Below are positions 34,439 to 46,820 of a stretch of 64,000 nucleotides of DNA, piece after piece. Both the position numbers and the translations under genes were made by a program. The stretch covers positions 209,731,190-209,795,189 of the forward strand of contig NC_081409.1 in NCBI RefSeq assembly GCF_030272615.1. The letters are read 5' to 3'. The notes under the pieces are model-generated. The model was given only the letters and a program-made list of their open reading frames with translations. It ran no database searches and was not told the origin of the DNA. The DNA comes from Cryptomeria japonica. Taxonomy: Eukaryota > Streptophyta > Pinopsida > Cupressales > Cupressaceae. Numbering within the stretch: the stretch's first letter is position 1; every line of letters starts with the position of its first letter.

Positions 34439-35512
34439 ATGGAGAACTTAAGAAAATAGTTGGAAGGAGCTCTTGAATATTTTGATGTAGAAAAATTGAA
34501 GAATATCAAACTTGAAGATGATTTGAGGATTGCATAAGAATTCATTAAAGGACTGCAGGAGAACTTTGTTATAGCACAAAATAAGAGAAAAGAACTTCAT
34601 GAGAAGATGCAAAATGATGATGATGAAAAAGAAACTCTTAGAGACATTGCAAATAAGTTAAGGCAAGAGAACACTAATATGAAGAATGAAATGCAAGATA
34701 TGACTATGAGGTTATGTAAGGATATTGAAGATAGAAAGAAGAATGAAGAAGACTTGGCTAGGAGACTTAATGATGTTGGAAATGAAAATCTGAGACTTGG
34801 TCATGAAAATGATATGCTAAAGACAGATCTGATTCACATGCAACATGATAAAGATGAGCTTGTGAGACAAGTTGGAATTCTAGAAAATGAGTTGGTCATT
34901 GCAAATGAACACAAAGACAAATTCAAGAAAAGTTCAGAAAAACTTGATGACATGCTTAAAAGACAAAAACCTGATGTAGATACAAATGGACTTGGATTTG
35001 AACATGGAGAAAGTTTTGGTACTGCAAATAATCAAGATCAGAACAAACCAGTAAGACAACCTATTGCTTACAAATCTAATGGGAAATGTTTTAATTGCAA
35101 CAAATATGGTCATAGAGCAAATCAGTGTAGATTTATAAATAATCAGAATACAAACTCACCCACCAGTCAATGTTCCAAATGCAACAAAGGTGGTCATAAT
35201 TCAGAAAATTGGAGAATGAATGTGAAATGCTATGTTTGTGGAACATTTGGGCATTTATCTAATCAATTCAGATCACAAGCCGGTCAAGGATATGGAAAGG
35301 CTATTCAGAGGAATAATGTAACTTGTTATGCATGTAACAAGATTAGACATATTGCAAAATTCTGTAGAAGCAAGAATACATCGGCGAACAATAAAGGATC
35401 TAGTTTGAAGGGCAAAGAAAAGGTAGATGAAGTAAAGCAAGAATTTTCAAAACAATGGATTAAGAAGGCGGATCAGAAAATTGATGAAACTATCTCTGCA
35501 CCAGTAGAATAG
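34439..35512 (+). pseudogene. N7 gag-like coiled-coil zinc-knuckle protein
   Basis: ATG at 34439. A long coiled coil (NKLRQENTNMKNEMQDMTMR onward) ends in the copia gag signature KSSEKLDDMLKRQ and GLGFEHGES. Four CCHC knuckles follow: CFNCNKYGHRANQC is intact; CSKCNKGGHNSENW, CYVCGTFGHLSNQF and CYACNKIRHIAKFC are altered (last Cys lost in the second and third, G-H spacing changed in the fourth). Stops occur early (a TAG after MENLRK, a TAA near 34538), and then the frame is open for 301 codons to TAG 35510-35512. The UBN2 head domain of normal copia gag is absent. It probably packaged RNA. Confidence 0.82.
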
Positions 35513-35851
35513 AGTAACCCTCCACTGGCAGGAGATTCTTCATCTAATTGAGGAATAATCCTTAGGGGGTATTGCAGCAAGTTGAAAATCATGGATTCTA
35601 CACTCGGTTGATGGTGAGAAGATACATTTCTTCTTTACCGACAGGTGTGTTAAGTTTTCACTTAATCGCCGAGCATTTAATGTGGTTGTTGAAATATATT
35701 TCATTATATAACATCAGAGAACCCTCATTTTGAACTCACCGAGCATTCAAACATCAGAGAGCATGAAACTGAGCAAGGGCATTCTAAGGTGAAGCTGCGA
35801 AGTAATTTTCAGGCATTCAGAATTTCGGTTAAGAGGTATTTATCTTTTTAA
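35513..35851 (+). other. N7 spacer between gag and extra ORF
   Basis: Non-coding, 340 bp, with several in-frame stops in all frames. No domain or splice signal that I can support. Confidence 0.5.
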
Positions 35852-38800
35852 ATGGCATCCTCATCTTCTGTTCCTGAGTTTATTTTGAACCCTACCATTG
35901 TGGAAAGCGTTAAATGCCCTAGACCAATAATTAAGATTATCCCCGAGATTGCAAAACAGGATGATTCTGTTGGAGCTTTTTCAAAAATTCTGAAGGGTGT
36001 AGCATTTGCTGAAGACCCTAGAATCTACATACATTGCAACGTAGAAAACCTAGGGACTGAGGATTTGAAGAGAATTTAATGAGGTTATTACTATGGAAAT
36101 GGTGTAATTAAACCTGAACATAAAATTGTGGAAGACTTAGATTTTGTAGAGATTTTGATCATTCCCGAATTTCCAAAGGAAGTTGTAAGACTTGTATTGA
36201 GTAGAGTTCATGGAGAATTCATGTGGTTAGAGTCAGTTTGCAAGATAACTAGGGAAGCAATTAAGGTAGTTACTGGTTTACCTTCAACCGGTAGTAGGCC
36301 TGATAAAACTAAGAAAATACCTAAGAAAGGAGTTATGGATTTAATTGGAGCCTCATATGATAGTAGGTCACTTAGAGTGAATAATGTTAAGGATATAAAT
36401 GTGAGATATGTGAGTATGGTACTAGGATAGAAAGCAACTCATGCAAATAGACTGAATTTTGTTTCTAGTCTTTGTATTCAAAGTGCATATGAGATGGTGA
36501 ACAACAATGCTAAGATTGATGTGTGTGAATGGCTTAAAGATGAATTAATTGACAACTTAAATAAGATTAAGGGAGACAAGAAAGGTACTTTCCGTTTTGG
36601 AAACCTACTAGTAAGTCTGATGCTATACTTTACCAATGAGATGCCCAGCATAGGTCACAAGGATTTTGGTTATGACATCCTAGTAGGAAGACATATACTA
36701 GAAGCTTTCATCGGTATGGGCACTGACAGTATTAAGAACATCACAAACTAATTCAAAACATTTCAAACTAAGATAAGAGCAAGAGAGAGACTACTGCAGA
36801 GCATAATTGATAAGTATGATAAGCAAATCTGTTTTGTCATTAAGCGTGACAAAAATTGGATGGAAGCAGTAAAACCTAGAACTATTTGGGTTGCTGAGAT
36901 GGGTTATGAGGTAGACCTATCTATTCTGGAGACATATGTTAAAGCTCTACTTGATGCACCAAGGGAGCCATCTAAGAAATTCTTTGGAAATGCATAAACC
37001 ATAGAGAGTGATATATCTATGCAGAAGAGGACAAAAAGAAGAGAAAAGTTTATCAGAGATGCCTCCATGAAGGTCAAAGAGATCAAAGAAAATATCATGA
37101 ATATTAGTGGTGTATCAGCAAGTAAGCTTGAAGGATTGCAACCTGAAGCACATGTTTCACTGGTTGTAACATCTTCTGATACTGATAATGGTAAGGCTAC
37201 TGAGTTTAAGAGAGTGGAAAGGAAAAGGAAAACCTCACCGGTACCTTCTCCTACTCCTAAGAAAACTAGAACACTAAGGAAGAAGCAGCAAACAGTTAGG
37301 GAACTGAAGAAGAAGCTTACACCTAAGAAGAAACAGGCACCGGTTACCCCCACACTAGATGATCTATTGAATGAGATTACAGAGGAAGGAAATATGTCTA
37401 ATGTAAATAAATGGTATAGTTCTTCCAATGATTCTAACAAAAACACAATTGAAGAAAGCATTATTCTACATTTAGATATTTACAAGAACGTTTTGATAGA
37501 AGTGATTGATGAATTACCCAATGATTTGTACATGAGATTAGAAGTTAAAAGGCTATCTATGATGTAACTAGACAAGAAATTGAAAGTTGAAGCACTCTTG
37601 GCTATACATCCGGTAAATTCCAAGGAAGAGATAGATGAGCTTATTTCTGAAACTAACTAGTCAGTATTTGTTAGTGGACACTGGAAAGTGAGCCTAATGG
37701 CTGGAAGGGTTAAGGAAATTGCAGATGAGATTGCAGATAAATGGGACATATTCTTTGTAGAGAAGGAAAAGTAAGAGGAAAGAAGCAAACCAAAAATGGA
37801 AAAGACATTCAAGGTATATCAGAAGGACAAAGGAAAAGGTAAAGTAGGTGGTGTACCTTCTATAAAGATAACAAATAATATCCCTCCATTGACTCAGGAC
37901 ACCCCTCCATTAGCACCTTCATCACCGGTTCATACAACTAATCCACTAGATATAGCTACTGAAGGTATAACTCATGATGATAATAACCCAGAGTCTGAGA
38001 TACTCTTAATCATTAGTGTAGATACTCAAGATATAAACATTGTTGTGGACAAAGAAACTACAGAGGTTAAGGTAGATAGTGTTGAGGACAACAAGATTTT
38101 AGAGAAACTGGCACACACAGTAGATTCTCATAACATTGAGATACCAGCTCAAACAGAGCAACCAGAGACTGAAAAAACTACAAAGGACAAGACAACTGGC
38201 ACGGGGCCACCAGAATCCGAGAAACCAACAGTGGTACAGATAGAGAAACAATCTGAGGCAGAGGTTCATGTTGAGTCTGTGACACCGGCAGTTATAGAGG
38301 AGCTTAATAAAACTGAGAAACCATTAAAGGTAAAGGTACAAACATAGACAAATCCACTGGAAGAAAATAAAAGTAAAATGGATGCATCTGATGGAAATAA
38401 AGAGGATGTAGTGAAGATGATTGATCAAACATCTGTTGAAAAGAAACCTATAGCAGAACCGAGCACATCTATAGGTGAATTCATACCCACTAACATAACA
38501 GAAGTACTTTTAGATTCTATTAAAAGGATTACTAATTGCAATGCCTTAGCATTTAAGGAAATTGACAACACATTACCTATCTTGAAGATGATTGCACCTA
38601 ATTGCAAGATAGATCACATTAATGATTCTTTAGGGAAATTGGACACATTGTCCAAATTCACTACTGATAATGTAATAATCATAGATAAGGTGAATGAGGA
38701 TACTATTAAGGAGAGAATTGACAAAGAGAAAAATATATTCTTTGAGAACACCATAAAGAAATGTGTCGATCACTTGTATACACTTTTACCGGTACTCAAT

Positions 38801-39268
38801 TCTATAATTTTGGAGTATAAGGAGTTATATAGAGAAGCATGTAAACCTCATTGTTTGACAGAGGACATTGATGCGGAGATAAAAAGGACATAAAAGGAAA
38901 TTGATGACATTGCAGATAATATAATAGGTTCATCTGGACTTATATCAGTTTTTGAGCAGTAAATGGCATTTTTTGAGGAGAAGTTGGAAAAACTTGAGAA
39001 AGAAAAGGCAAGAATAAGGTCTAAAGCCCAAGAACTAAAGGATAAACTTGATTTGAGGTTGGACAATCTTATTACTCAGAGAGTTGAATTATCTAAGGAA
39101 ATAGTTCAAGGAGAGAGATCCCCGGAGCAAAAAATGTACTATCTCATCGGTATGATCTAGTAGACAGAGGCAACTTTAACTGACAACAACAAGTTTATGC
39201 AGAGTTTGAATCTAGTTTTGGCAGACATCTTTCAGATTGTAACCAATCGGTTACAGACATTGAGCTAG
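35852..39268 (+). pseudogene. N7 giant extra ORF, unknown family
   Basis: Eight open pieces (from 35852, 36128, 36494, 37019, 37796, 38378, 38963 and the tail) all lie in one frame, ending at TAG 39266-39268, so the ancestor was one protein of about 1,138 residues. N-terminal half: a folded-looking region with VVRLVLSRVHGEFMWLE, KITREAIKVVTGLPSTG and FRFGNLLVSLMLYFTNEMPS. Middle: a very basic Pro/Lys stretch (RKRKTSPVPSPTPKKTRTLR), nuclear-signal-like. Then an acidic Thr/Glu/Pro-rich segment. The C-terminus is a coiled coil (FFEEKLEKLEKEKARIRSK). No protease, RT, integrase or clear membrane span. I do not recognise the family. Envelope-like is possible but unsupported. Confidence 0.75.
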
Positions 39269-39377
39269 CATTTTTTCACTCTGTTGATTATTTTATGACA
39301 TCCTTTTATTGATATGTGGCGATTGATCAGCAAAGTACTATACACTCAGCACGTATTCTCGCCATTTTGCCATTTTT
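39269..39377 (+). other. N7 3' untranslated region, left of C8
   Basis: Short non-coding stretch. It rejoins 45497 onward when C8 is removed (CCATTTT then GTCATTGATGTCAA). Confidence 0.6.
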
Positions 39378-39667
39378 TGTTGATGAAAATCGACATTGTA
39401 ATAAAACCCTAAAAAGGACGACTTTGTTTGTTGCCCTAAAAATTCATATTATAAGTGGTTGGGATGCTTAAGGCATTGCAAGGTTGATGTATTGCTGGAT
39501 AATAAGAAATATTGGACGGTTGTGTATGGTGGACGTAACCCATTCTGGGTGAACCACATTAAATCTCTGTGTTATCTGTGTCCTGTTTTATTTCTTTATC
39601 ATTTGTATTTAAATTTGCATATAATTGTTAGTTCATATTTGCTTTGGATCTGCTTGAAGCCCTAACA
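39378..39667 (+). repeat. C8 5' LTR (290 bp)
   Basis: TGTTGATGAAAATCGACATT... to GCCCTAACA. Matches 45200-45496. Confidence 0.9.
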
Positions 39668-39681
39668 ATTGGTATCAGAGC
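39668..39681 (+). promoter_or_regulatory. C8 primer-binding site
   Basis: ATTGGTATCAGAGC, a full match to the usual initiator-Met tRNA site. Confidence 0.92.
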
Positions 39682-39727
39682 GAGGTTTTCTATAAATTGG
39701 TAGGACTTTCAGATTTGAGTGGGAGCA

Positions 39728-40666
39728 ATGGAGGATTCCAAATTCAAGGTCGAAAAGTTTAACAACTAGAATTATCAGTTATGGAAAATGTAGATGGAGG
39801 ATTACCTATATCAAAATGATTTGTGGCGGCCATTGGAAGGAAAGGCAAAGAAAGCGACCACAATGTCAGATGAAGAGTGGGACATTTTAGATAGAAAGGC
39901 AATAGGATCCATTCGATTGTGCCTTACACCGTCTATAGCTTTCAATATAACAGAAGAAAAGACGATTGTAGATTTGATGGCGACATTGGCTAAGTTGTAT
40001 GAGAAACCCTTAGCTTCGAATAAAGTATTTCTTATGAAGCATTTGTTTAATTTGAAAATGAGTGAGGGAGGATCTGTAGCAGAGCACTTAAATGAATTTA
40101 ATACAATTACCAGTCAATTGTCTTCGGTAAAAATTACTTTTGCAGAAGAGGTTAGGACTCTCTTGATTTTATGTTCTTTGCCAGAAAGTTGTAATAGCTT
40201 GGTTATGGCTGTAAGTAACTCTGTCTCTTGTAAAAATACTTTGATATTTGATGATATTGTTGTTGTTATCCTAAGCGAGGAAATGCGAAGGAAAAGTACA
40301 GGTGAGACTCCAACATCATCAGGTAGTGTTTTGAATATGGAGAACTGAGGAAGATCAAAGGAAAGAGGAAAAGGCCCTAGGAATGAGAAGTCATGAGGGA
40401 AGTCAAAGAAAGGACGCTCTCAATCTAGAGGAAAGAAATATTGTTGGTACTGCGGAAAGCCTGGTCATCTAAAGAAAGACTATTGGTCTCGAAAAAACAA
40501 AGAAGGAGACAAAAATGAAAATGACAGTAAGGAAGCTAATATTGCAAGTAATACTTTACAAGATGCTTTAATCTTATGTTTGGTTAATGTTAATGATTCC
40601 TAGGTAATAGATTCTGGGGCTTCATTTCATGCTACACCCCATAGAAAATATTTTCTAGATTATGTT
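39728..40666 (+). pseudogene. C8 gag and start of protease
   Basis: ATG at 39728: KVEKFNN then stop (TAG where W is usual), NYQLWKM. A UBN2-type gag follows: DRKAIGSIRLCLTPSIAFNI, KLYEKPLASNKVFLMKHLFN, HLNEFNTITSQL. The zinc knuckle CWYCGKPGHLKKDY has lost its last Cys. The protease active site VIDSGASFHA is intact, preceded by TAG for a Trp codon. The sequence is interrupted after YFLDYV at 40666 by the insertion. Confidence 0.88.
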
Positions 40667-42207
40667 CTGTTAGCATTTGGCATTATAACATACAATGGGA
40701 GATTGTTGGCATTTCAATAAGGATATTGAGAAGGTTGTTGATGATTATGGATATAACTGATTAAGGATGTTTACTATCTTGATATTATTATTTTGTCATT
40801 GATGTCAAGAAATTGATTTTCTAATTCAGTATGATGTTGCCATATCTTGAGAAGTATGATTTAAAGAGTATAAAGATGTCAGTAAAAGACACAGGAAGAA
40901 TATGATGAATAAGGGGATGAATAAGGTATTCAATGGGAAACTATTACTGAGTCAGACAATGATGAGATCATGATGTTTAGATTGTTTTAACATCATACAT
41001 ATGATGTAAATTGTAAGGTTAATACTATACTATGTTATCGAGCAAAGAACCTAGTCGGTAAACCCTAAGGAACCTAGTTGGTAAACCCTAAGGTTATCAC
41101 TATCGGTTAATGAAGGCAGAATGTCTACCGAGTGAAGTTTAGTATTCACCGAGTTATTACCGAGTTGTAACCGAGCTATAATAGAATACATTAAATGGTT
41201 ACATGCGTTATTTAATGAAGGAAGCTGATGAGATGGAACTGATTAGATGATTGGTATGCCATGCATGAAGTTTGTTAATGAACAAAGGAAAATCAGCATG
41301 AAGATCTATAGCTCAGATTAAACCGCAATACCCTAGCACAAGTTCCAAGAAATGTATGCAAGTTCCAAGGCGGGGTAAAATGTTTTCAGATCGAAGGATA
41401 CATTGAACCTGGTCAAAGTTTGAAGATTTGATGGCTATGATTGATCATGGGAAATGTGATCAAGGAGATTAAGCGGTTAGCTAATTGTTTATAAATAGGG
41501 AACTATTGATAAACAATGTATGCGGACAAATGTATGCACAGGGATACTACATAGTGATTACCGAGAACAGAAGATTGAAGACCTATTTGAATAATAGAGT
41601 ATAGAAGCCCAACAGATGGACAAGATTAGTTCTATGTCTAGATTGTATTGAGCAAATAAGAATCTGCTTTAGTATTTTAGATGTGAAGTTGCAGATAGAT
41701 TTTTATTACTGTTATTTTGTGAAGTGACAGAAAATCTCTTAACCGAGTGGACTTAACAGTCTTATTTGTAAAACCCTCTAGCAAGGTGACATTCTGATTG
41801 AGTGTTTGAAATCCTTTAACAAGGTCACTTCTAACAAGGTGAAGATCCTAACAGATCTGAGGGAAATCCCTTAACTGGGTCACATCTAGCAATGTGGTTT
41901 GTAATCTTTAACAAGATTTGCTTTTAACCAAGCATACTCTAGAAGAGTATATTTCTTAGTGGGTCCGAAATCCCACAGTGTTTTTTCCCTATTTGGGTTT
42001 CCACGTTAAATCTAGTGTTATGAGGTTTATGATGTTTATATGCTTTTGATTTTGCATGTTTAGGAGTTTTGGTTATATTACTAAAGTATATGTTACCGAG
42101 GTTGAATCTGATGTTTTTATGGAAGATTAAGTTTGTATGATTCACCCCCCCCTCTCATCTTGTTGGATATTGGATTTGTATTTACATTAAGTATCATAAC
42201 TATTAAT
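40667..42207 (+). mobile_element. LTR-like insertion in C8 protease region
   Basis: ATGTT is repeated at 40662-40666 and 42208-42212, and removing the insert rejoins YFLDYV with the GDFG..YLGDDEPCQIVGKG block. Inside, a purine run GGGAGAT is followed by TGTTGGCATTTC at 40706. Near the right end is GATTCACCCCCCCCTCTCATC, cut here to the shared poly-C block of other LTRs. So it is mainly one LTR with extra sequence at both ends (39 bp left, some 40 bp right). No coding domain. Confidence 0.7.
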
Positions 42208-42212
42208 GTTCA

Positions 42213-43434
42213 AGGTGATTTTGGATAGGTTTATTTGGGTGATGATGAGCCCTGTCAAATTGTTGGAAAAGGAAAGATAAAGACCAAGTTGCAGAATGGA
42301 AATGACTGGTTTCTACAGGAGGTAAGACATGTTCCTAATTTAAGAAGAAATTTAATTTTTGTAGGGCAACTAGGTAGTGAAGGTTGCATAGTTACCTTCT
42401 CAGATAGTATGTGGAAGGTCACTAAAGGATCATTAGTAGTAGCTAAAGGTGCGAAGGTAGGCACATTATATCTATGTACTGGTAACACTTACTCTACCCT
42501 AGCTGCTATAGATAAAGTTACTGCAGGGACAACAACAATAGATGTTGCAAGAAAATATTCGATAATGTGGCACCATAGGCTTGGGCACATGAGTGAGAAA
42601 GGGATGAAAACCCTTCACTCCAAAAATATATTGCCAGGACTAAAGAAGATTGATTTAGAGTTCAGTGAAAATTGTGATTATGGTAAACAAAAAAGAGTCA
42701 GATTTCTCAAGGTTGGGAAAGAGAAGAAGAGTGAGAAGTTAGAGCTTGTACATTCAGATGTATGGGGACTGACTCAGGTATCATCTCTTGGTGGCTCTTT
42801 TTATTATGTTAATTTTATTGATGACTCAACCAGAAAAACATGGGTATATTTCCTAAAACAAAAATCAGATGTTTTTGAAACTTTTAAGAAATGGAAAGCT
42901 TTGGTTGAGAATGAGATAGGAAAAAAGTTGAAGTGTCTCAGATTAGATAATGGAGGTGAGTATTGCAGCAAAGCATTTGAAGATTACTACTCCTTAAATG
43001 GGATTCGAAGACAGAAGACGGTTCTAGGAACTCCACAAGAAAATGGTGCGTCAAAGAGAATGAATAGGACTATCATGGAACGCGCGAGGAGCATGAGATT
43101 GCATGTTGAATTGCCCTTACATTTTTGGGAAAATGTTGTATATGTTGTCTATTTGATAAATAGAGGACCTTCAACCCCTTTGGATGGTGGTATTCCAGAG
43201 GAGGCATGGACTAGTAAAAAGGTAAATTATTCTTTTCTGAAAACTTTTGGTTGTGAATCTTTTGTCCATGTTGATAAAGAAAATAGAAACAAGCTTGATG
43301 CTAAATCTCAGAAATGTACCTTCATTGGATATGGGATAGATGAATATGGCTATCAGTTATGGGATTTTGAAAATAAGAAAATAATTAGAAGTAGAGATGT
43401 TATATTCAATGAGAAGGTTATGTATAAAGAATAG
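42213..43434 (+). pseudogene. C8 protease end and integrase, catalytic Glu lost
   Basis: A 399-codon open frame (42235-43434) with GKGKIKTKLQNG, the zinc-module His pair HHRLGHM, then NCDYGKQKRV where relatives have two Cys about three residues apart (short deletion). Catalytic D in VHSDVWG and D in LRLDNGGEY are kept, but the third position reads ASKRMNRT: codon AAG at 43054-43056 in place of Glu. The frame is open yet the enzyme could not have worked. The ORF ends at a TAG, with similar sequence continuing. Confidence 0.88.
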
Positions 43435-45195
43435 ATGCAGGAAAAGAAGCATGAATAGGACAAACAAGAATATGTGGTGTTGGATGAGATTCCTGAAAAG
43501 AAAATGCCACAGGTACCTGATGCTTAGCAACAACAGATTGTCCCACAAACTCCTACAAGTGTTAGACGTTCTATGAGGTCAAGTAGACCCCCTGAAAGAT
43601 TTTCTCCTTCTTTGTATTCTATTTTATTAATTGATTCTGGTGAACTAGAAGAATATGAAGAAGCAATGCAGGTGGATGCCAAACAACAATGGGAGCTAGG
43701 TATGAAAGAGGAGATGGACTCCTTGATGAAAAATAAGACTTGGGACTTAGTCCCTTTACCTATAGAAAAAAGAGCCTTGCCTAACAAATGGGTTTATCGG
43801 CTGAAGGAGGAGGAAGGAGGTCAGAAAAGATATAAGGCCAGACTTGTGGTAAAAGGTTTTGCATAGAAAAAGGGTATAGATTATGATGAAATATTTTCTC
43901 CATTTGTAAAAATAACTTCAATTAGAACTGTACTTAGTCTTGTGGCTACAGATGATTTACACCTTGAACATTTAGATGTCAAAACAACTTTTCTCCATGG
44001 AGATTTGGAGGAGGAAATTTACATGTTGCAACCACAGGGATATGAGGTCAAAGGTAAGGAGAACTTGGTGTGCAGGTTGAAGAAAAGTTTGTATGGCCTA
44101 AAGCAAGCACCCTGACAATGGTATTTAAAATTTGATAGTTTCATGGCTGAACATGGTTATCATAGATGTCATTCTAATCGTTGTGTATATTTTAAGAGAT
44201 TGGATAATGGTAGTTATATTATCCTGTTGCTTTGTGTTGATGACATGCTTGTTGCTGGGTCTAACATGCAACATATAAATGATCTTAAATAGAAATTAGC
44301 CAAGTCATTTTCTATGAAGGATTTGGGTGCAGCTAAGCAAATTCTCGGTATGAGGATTACACGGGATAGGAAAAATAGAACCTTGAATTTGTCCCAAAGT
44401 GAGTATATAAAAAAGGTGTTGAAAAGATTTAACATGCAGGATGCAAAAGCAGTTAGTACACCTTTGGCTAGTCATTTCAAATTGACTAAGGAGATGTGCC
44501 CAAAGACACAGGAAGAGGTAAAGAAAATGTCTAACATCTCGTATTCATCAACTATTGGTAATCTAATGTATGCAATGGTTTGCACAAGGCCAGATATTGC
44601 ACATGCAGTGGGAGTTGTGAGTAGGTTTATGAGTAATCCGAGTATGGAACATTGGAATGCTGTGAAATGGATTCTTCGGTATTTGAAAGGAACTACTACG
44701 AAGGCATTATGTTTCAAAGGATCTAATGCTGCTCTGAGTGGATTTGTTGACTCTGATCTAGTAGGTGATATTGATTCATGAAGGAGTAATATAGGGTATG
44801 TTTTTACTATAGGGGGAACTGCAATCAGTTAGATTTCTAGGTTGCAAAAGGTTGTTGCACTTTCAACCACTGAAGCTGAGTATGTTGTTGCTACAGAAGC
44901 CAGCAAGGAGATGATTTGGTTATAATATTTTCTGGAGGAATTGGGTCAGATATAGGAGGATCACCCATTGTATATCGATAGCCAAAGTGCCATTCATCTT
45001 GTGAAGAACTCTACTTTTCATTCAAGGACAAAGCACATTCAGCTCAGGTACCACTTCATCCGGACTGTTTTGGAGGAGGGTCAGTTACGGCTTGAGAAGA
45101 TTCACACAAGTGAGAATCCTGCTGATATGTTCATGAAGGCAGTTCCACAAGAGAAGCCGATTTCTTCATCAGTTTTTGTTGGTCTTCTTGATTGA
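43435..45195 (+). pseudogene. C8 reverse transcriptase and RNase H
   Basis: RT blocks: [64 protein letters not shown], and CVDD (Tyr to Cys) near 44234. RNase H: FVDSDLVGDIDS, LSTTEAEY, YIDSQSAIHLVKN, ADMFMKAVP. Stops include TAG after KGFA, TGA in QAP-QWY, TGA after DIDS, and TAA in WL-YFL. The natural stop TGA is 45193-45195. No clear polypurine tract separates it from the 3' LTR, so a small deletion is likely. Confidence 0.88.
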
Positions 45196-45199
45196 TAAT

Positions 45200-45496
45200 T
45201 GTGGATGAAAACCGACATTGTAATAAAACCCTAAAAAAGGTTGACTTTGTTTGTTGCCCTAAAAACGTATGTTATAAGCGGTTGGGATGCTTAAGGCATT
45301 GCAAGGTTGATGTACTATTTTTGTTGGATAATAAGAAAGATTGGACGGTTGTGTATGGTGGATGTAACCCATTCTGGGTGAACCACGTTAAATCTCTATG
45401 TTATCTATGCCCTGTTTTATTTCTTTATCTTTTGTATTTAAATGTGCATATAATTGTTAGTTCATATTTGCTTCGGATCTTCTTGAAACCCTCACA
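45200..45496 (+). repeat. C8 3' LTR (297 bp)
   Basis: TGTGGATGAAAACCGACATT... to ACCCTCACA. The 5' end TG is kept, and it aligns with 39378-39667. Confidence 0.9.
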
Positions 45497-45505
45497 CCTT
45501 TGTCA

Positions 45506-45523
45506 TTGATGTCAAAGAGGGAG
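45506..45523 (+). promoter_or_regulatory. N7 upstream purine motif
   Basis: TTGATGTCAAAGAGGGAG, about 130 bp before the LTR. The same motif occurs in X2 and C10. Confidence 0.6.
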
Positions 45524-45642
45524 TGGTGGAGAGAAAAATGCACATACAGAGGAGATCACTGACTCAGGGGGAGCACATCTTTTTGGATTTCAGTTTTGGG
45601 ATATCAGTTTTGGATTTATCTCATGAGTGTTGCCATAATGCC

Positions 45643-45654
45643 AAAGGGGGATAT
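45643..45654 (+). promoter_or_regulatory. N7 polypurine tract
   Basis: AAAGGGGGATAT-type run directly before TGTTGCCTTTC, preceded by GTTGCCATAATGCC as in X2 and C10. Confidence 0.85.
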
Positions 45655-46466
45655 TGTTGCCTTTCTACACTCTTATGAGTATAGTTGATGTTGTTATTGA
45701 TGGAAACCAACTGGCAGCTCACCAGCAATTGGTTTCTGCATGCCCGACATCACTTATATTATACACCAATAGACATCGGCACCGACAGGCGCTTCACCAG
45801 CATTTAGATTACATCGGCAACAAAGCATATTGGAACTCCAACCAACACAGGATGAACTTTTGTTTATTGTAATATAATTATCTTTTGTAAGACAACATGG
45901 TATATTGTAAAAGACTCATATATGTATGAGATCTTATTGGTCATTTTGATGTGAGACACATGATATAGGATATGATATGTATAGTAGAAAATAATTGTTT
46001 AGTGACAGCGAAGGTTTTTGGATAAGGTATCTATCTAAGCTTAAACCGGTACTAAACCTGGCATTAGAGATGTTGTTTTGATTAGTACATTGTATTGGAT
46101 TTAATTATCCATTTTGTAGTTAGTGTGACTCTTCATTGAGTAGTGAGCTCTAGGCTGTTGGCCTCCTTGCATGTGCAGGCCCTTGTTGTAAGTAGTATTT
46201 ATTCATTGGCCAGTGAGTAAATATTGTGGGCCACAAATCCCTTCGAGGATTTTCCCACACTAGGTTTCCTCGTTAAAATATCTTATGTTATGGTGTGTTT
46301 CTATGCTATCTCTGTTATTTGTGTTTACTACAATAATTCTTATTTACTGGTACACTGTTTTGGGTTGCAAAGTTATCAATAAGGTTAAATATTTTGCTAA
46401 TCGGTTAGACACTGATTAACCCCCCCCCCACTCTCAGTGTCTTTGGGACTGTCATTGAATCTAACA
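45655..46466 (+). repeat. N7 3' LTR (812 bp)
   Basis: TGTTGCCTTTCTACAC... to GAATCTAACA, with the poly-C block near 46413-46438. Matches 33558-34367. Confidence 0.9.
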
Positions 46467-46820
46467 GTCAGTTTCCTGCACATACTTTCCCTCTAGTGTT
46501 GATGTGATTTTTATAATATCCCATCTCTTCATCACAATCAACAACCCAACATCTTTCTCTCTTGTCGGTTGGAAACAATGCACTGCCAACAAAACACTTA
46601 CCAGTTTCTATACCATACTAGTCTCTAGTCCTTATGTCTTCAACACAAGCCAATACTAGCTTATGTATCAGTGACTCCACTGAACATAATGCAGGATGAC
46701 ACACTCTTACTTATTGGTGACCTATTATGCTAGTTGACATTAATGACATCATTTCCGGTATGCATCAATGACAACACTGCTCATCAATATCCCATACCGG
46801 TTGATATCAATGACAACACT
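46467..46820 (-). repeat. N6 3' LTR, inner part
   Basis: Aligns with 61978-62340 of the N6 5' LTR, from TTCCTGCACATAC to GATATCAATGACAACAC. The last ~12 bp expected (ending TGCCAACA) are absent, so the boundary with the internal region is disturbed. Confidence 0.82.

Larger units (their letters stand above)
39378..45496 (+). mobile_element. C8: Ty1/copia element nested in N7
   Basis: Short LTRs (39378-39667, 45200-45496), PBS at 39668, gag, protease, integrase, RT and RNase H in copia order, with an extra 1.5 kb insertion at 40667-42207. Flanks TTTTT and CCTTT are only a partial match, so its duplication is not clean. RT sequence ([20 protein letters not shown]) resembles the Tork/Tnt1 group. 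Confidence 0.9.
33558..46466 (+). mobile_element. N7: pol-less LTR element with gag and a giant extra ORF
   Basis: LTRs at 33558-34367 and 45655-46466 (about 10% different over 450 bp by hand). Inside are PBS, a zinc-knuckle gag, an extra ORF of about 1,139 codons, then copia C8 inserted in the 3' untranslated region, and two purine tracts. No protease, integrase or RT of its own. Flanks are ACTGG and GTCAG: both line up with ATCGG at 61978-61982 of the undisturbed N6 LTR, so they look like a decayed duplication. Confidence 0.87.

Noticed and set aside
36904-37461. 185-codon reverse frame with hydrophobic stretches
   Set aside because: Antisense of the N7 extra ORF; no start context or domain.
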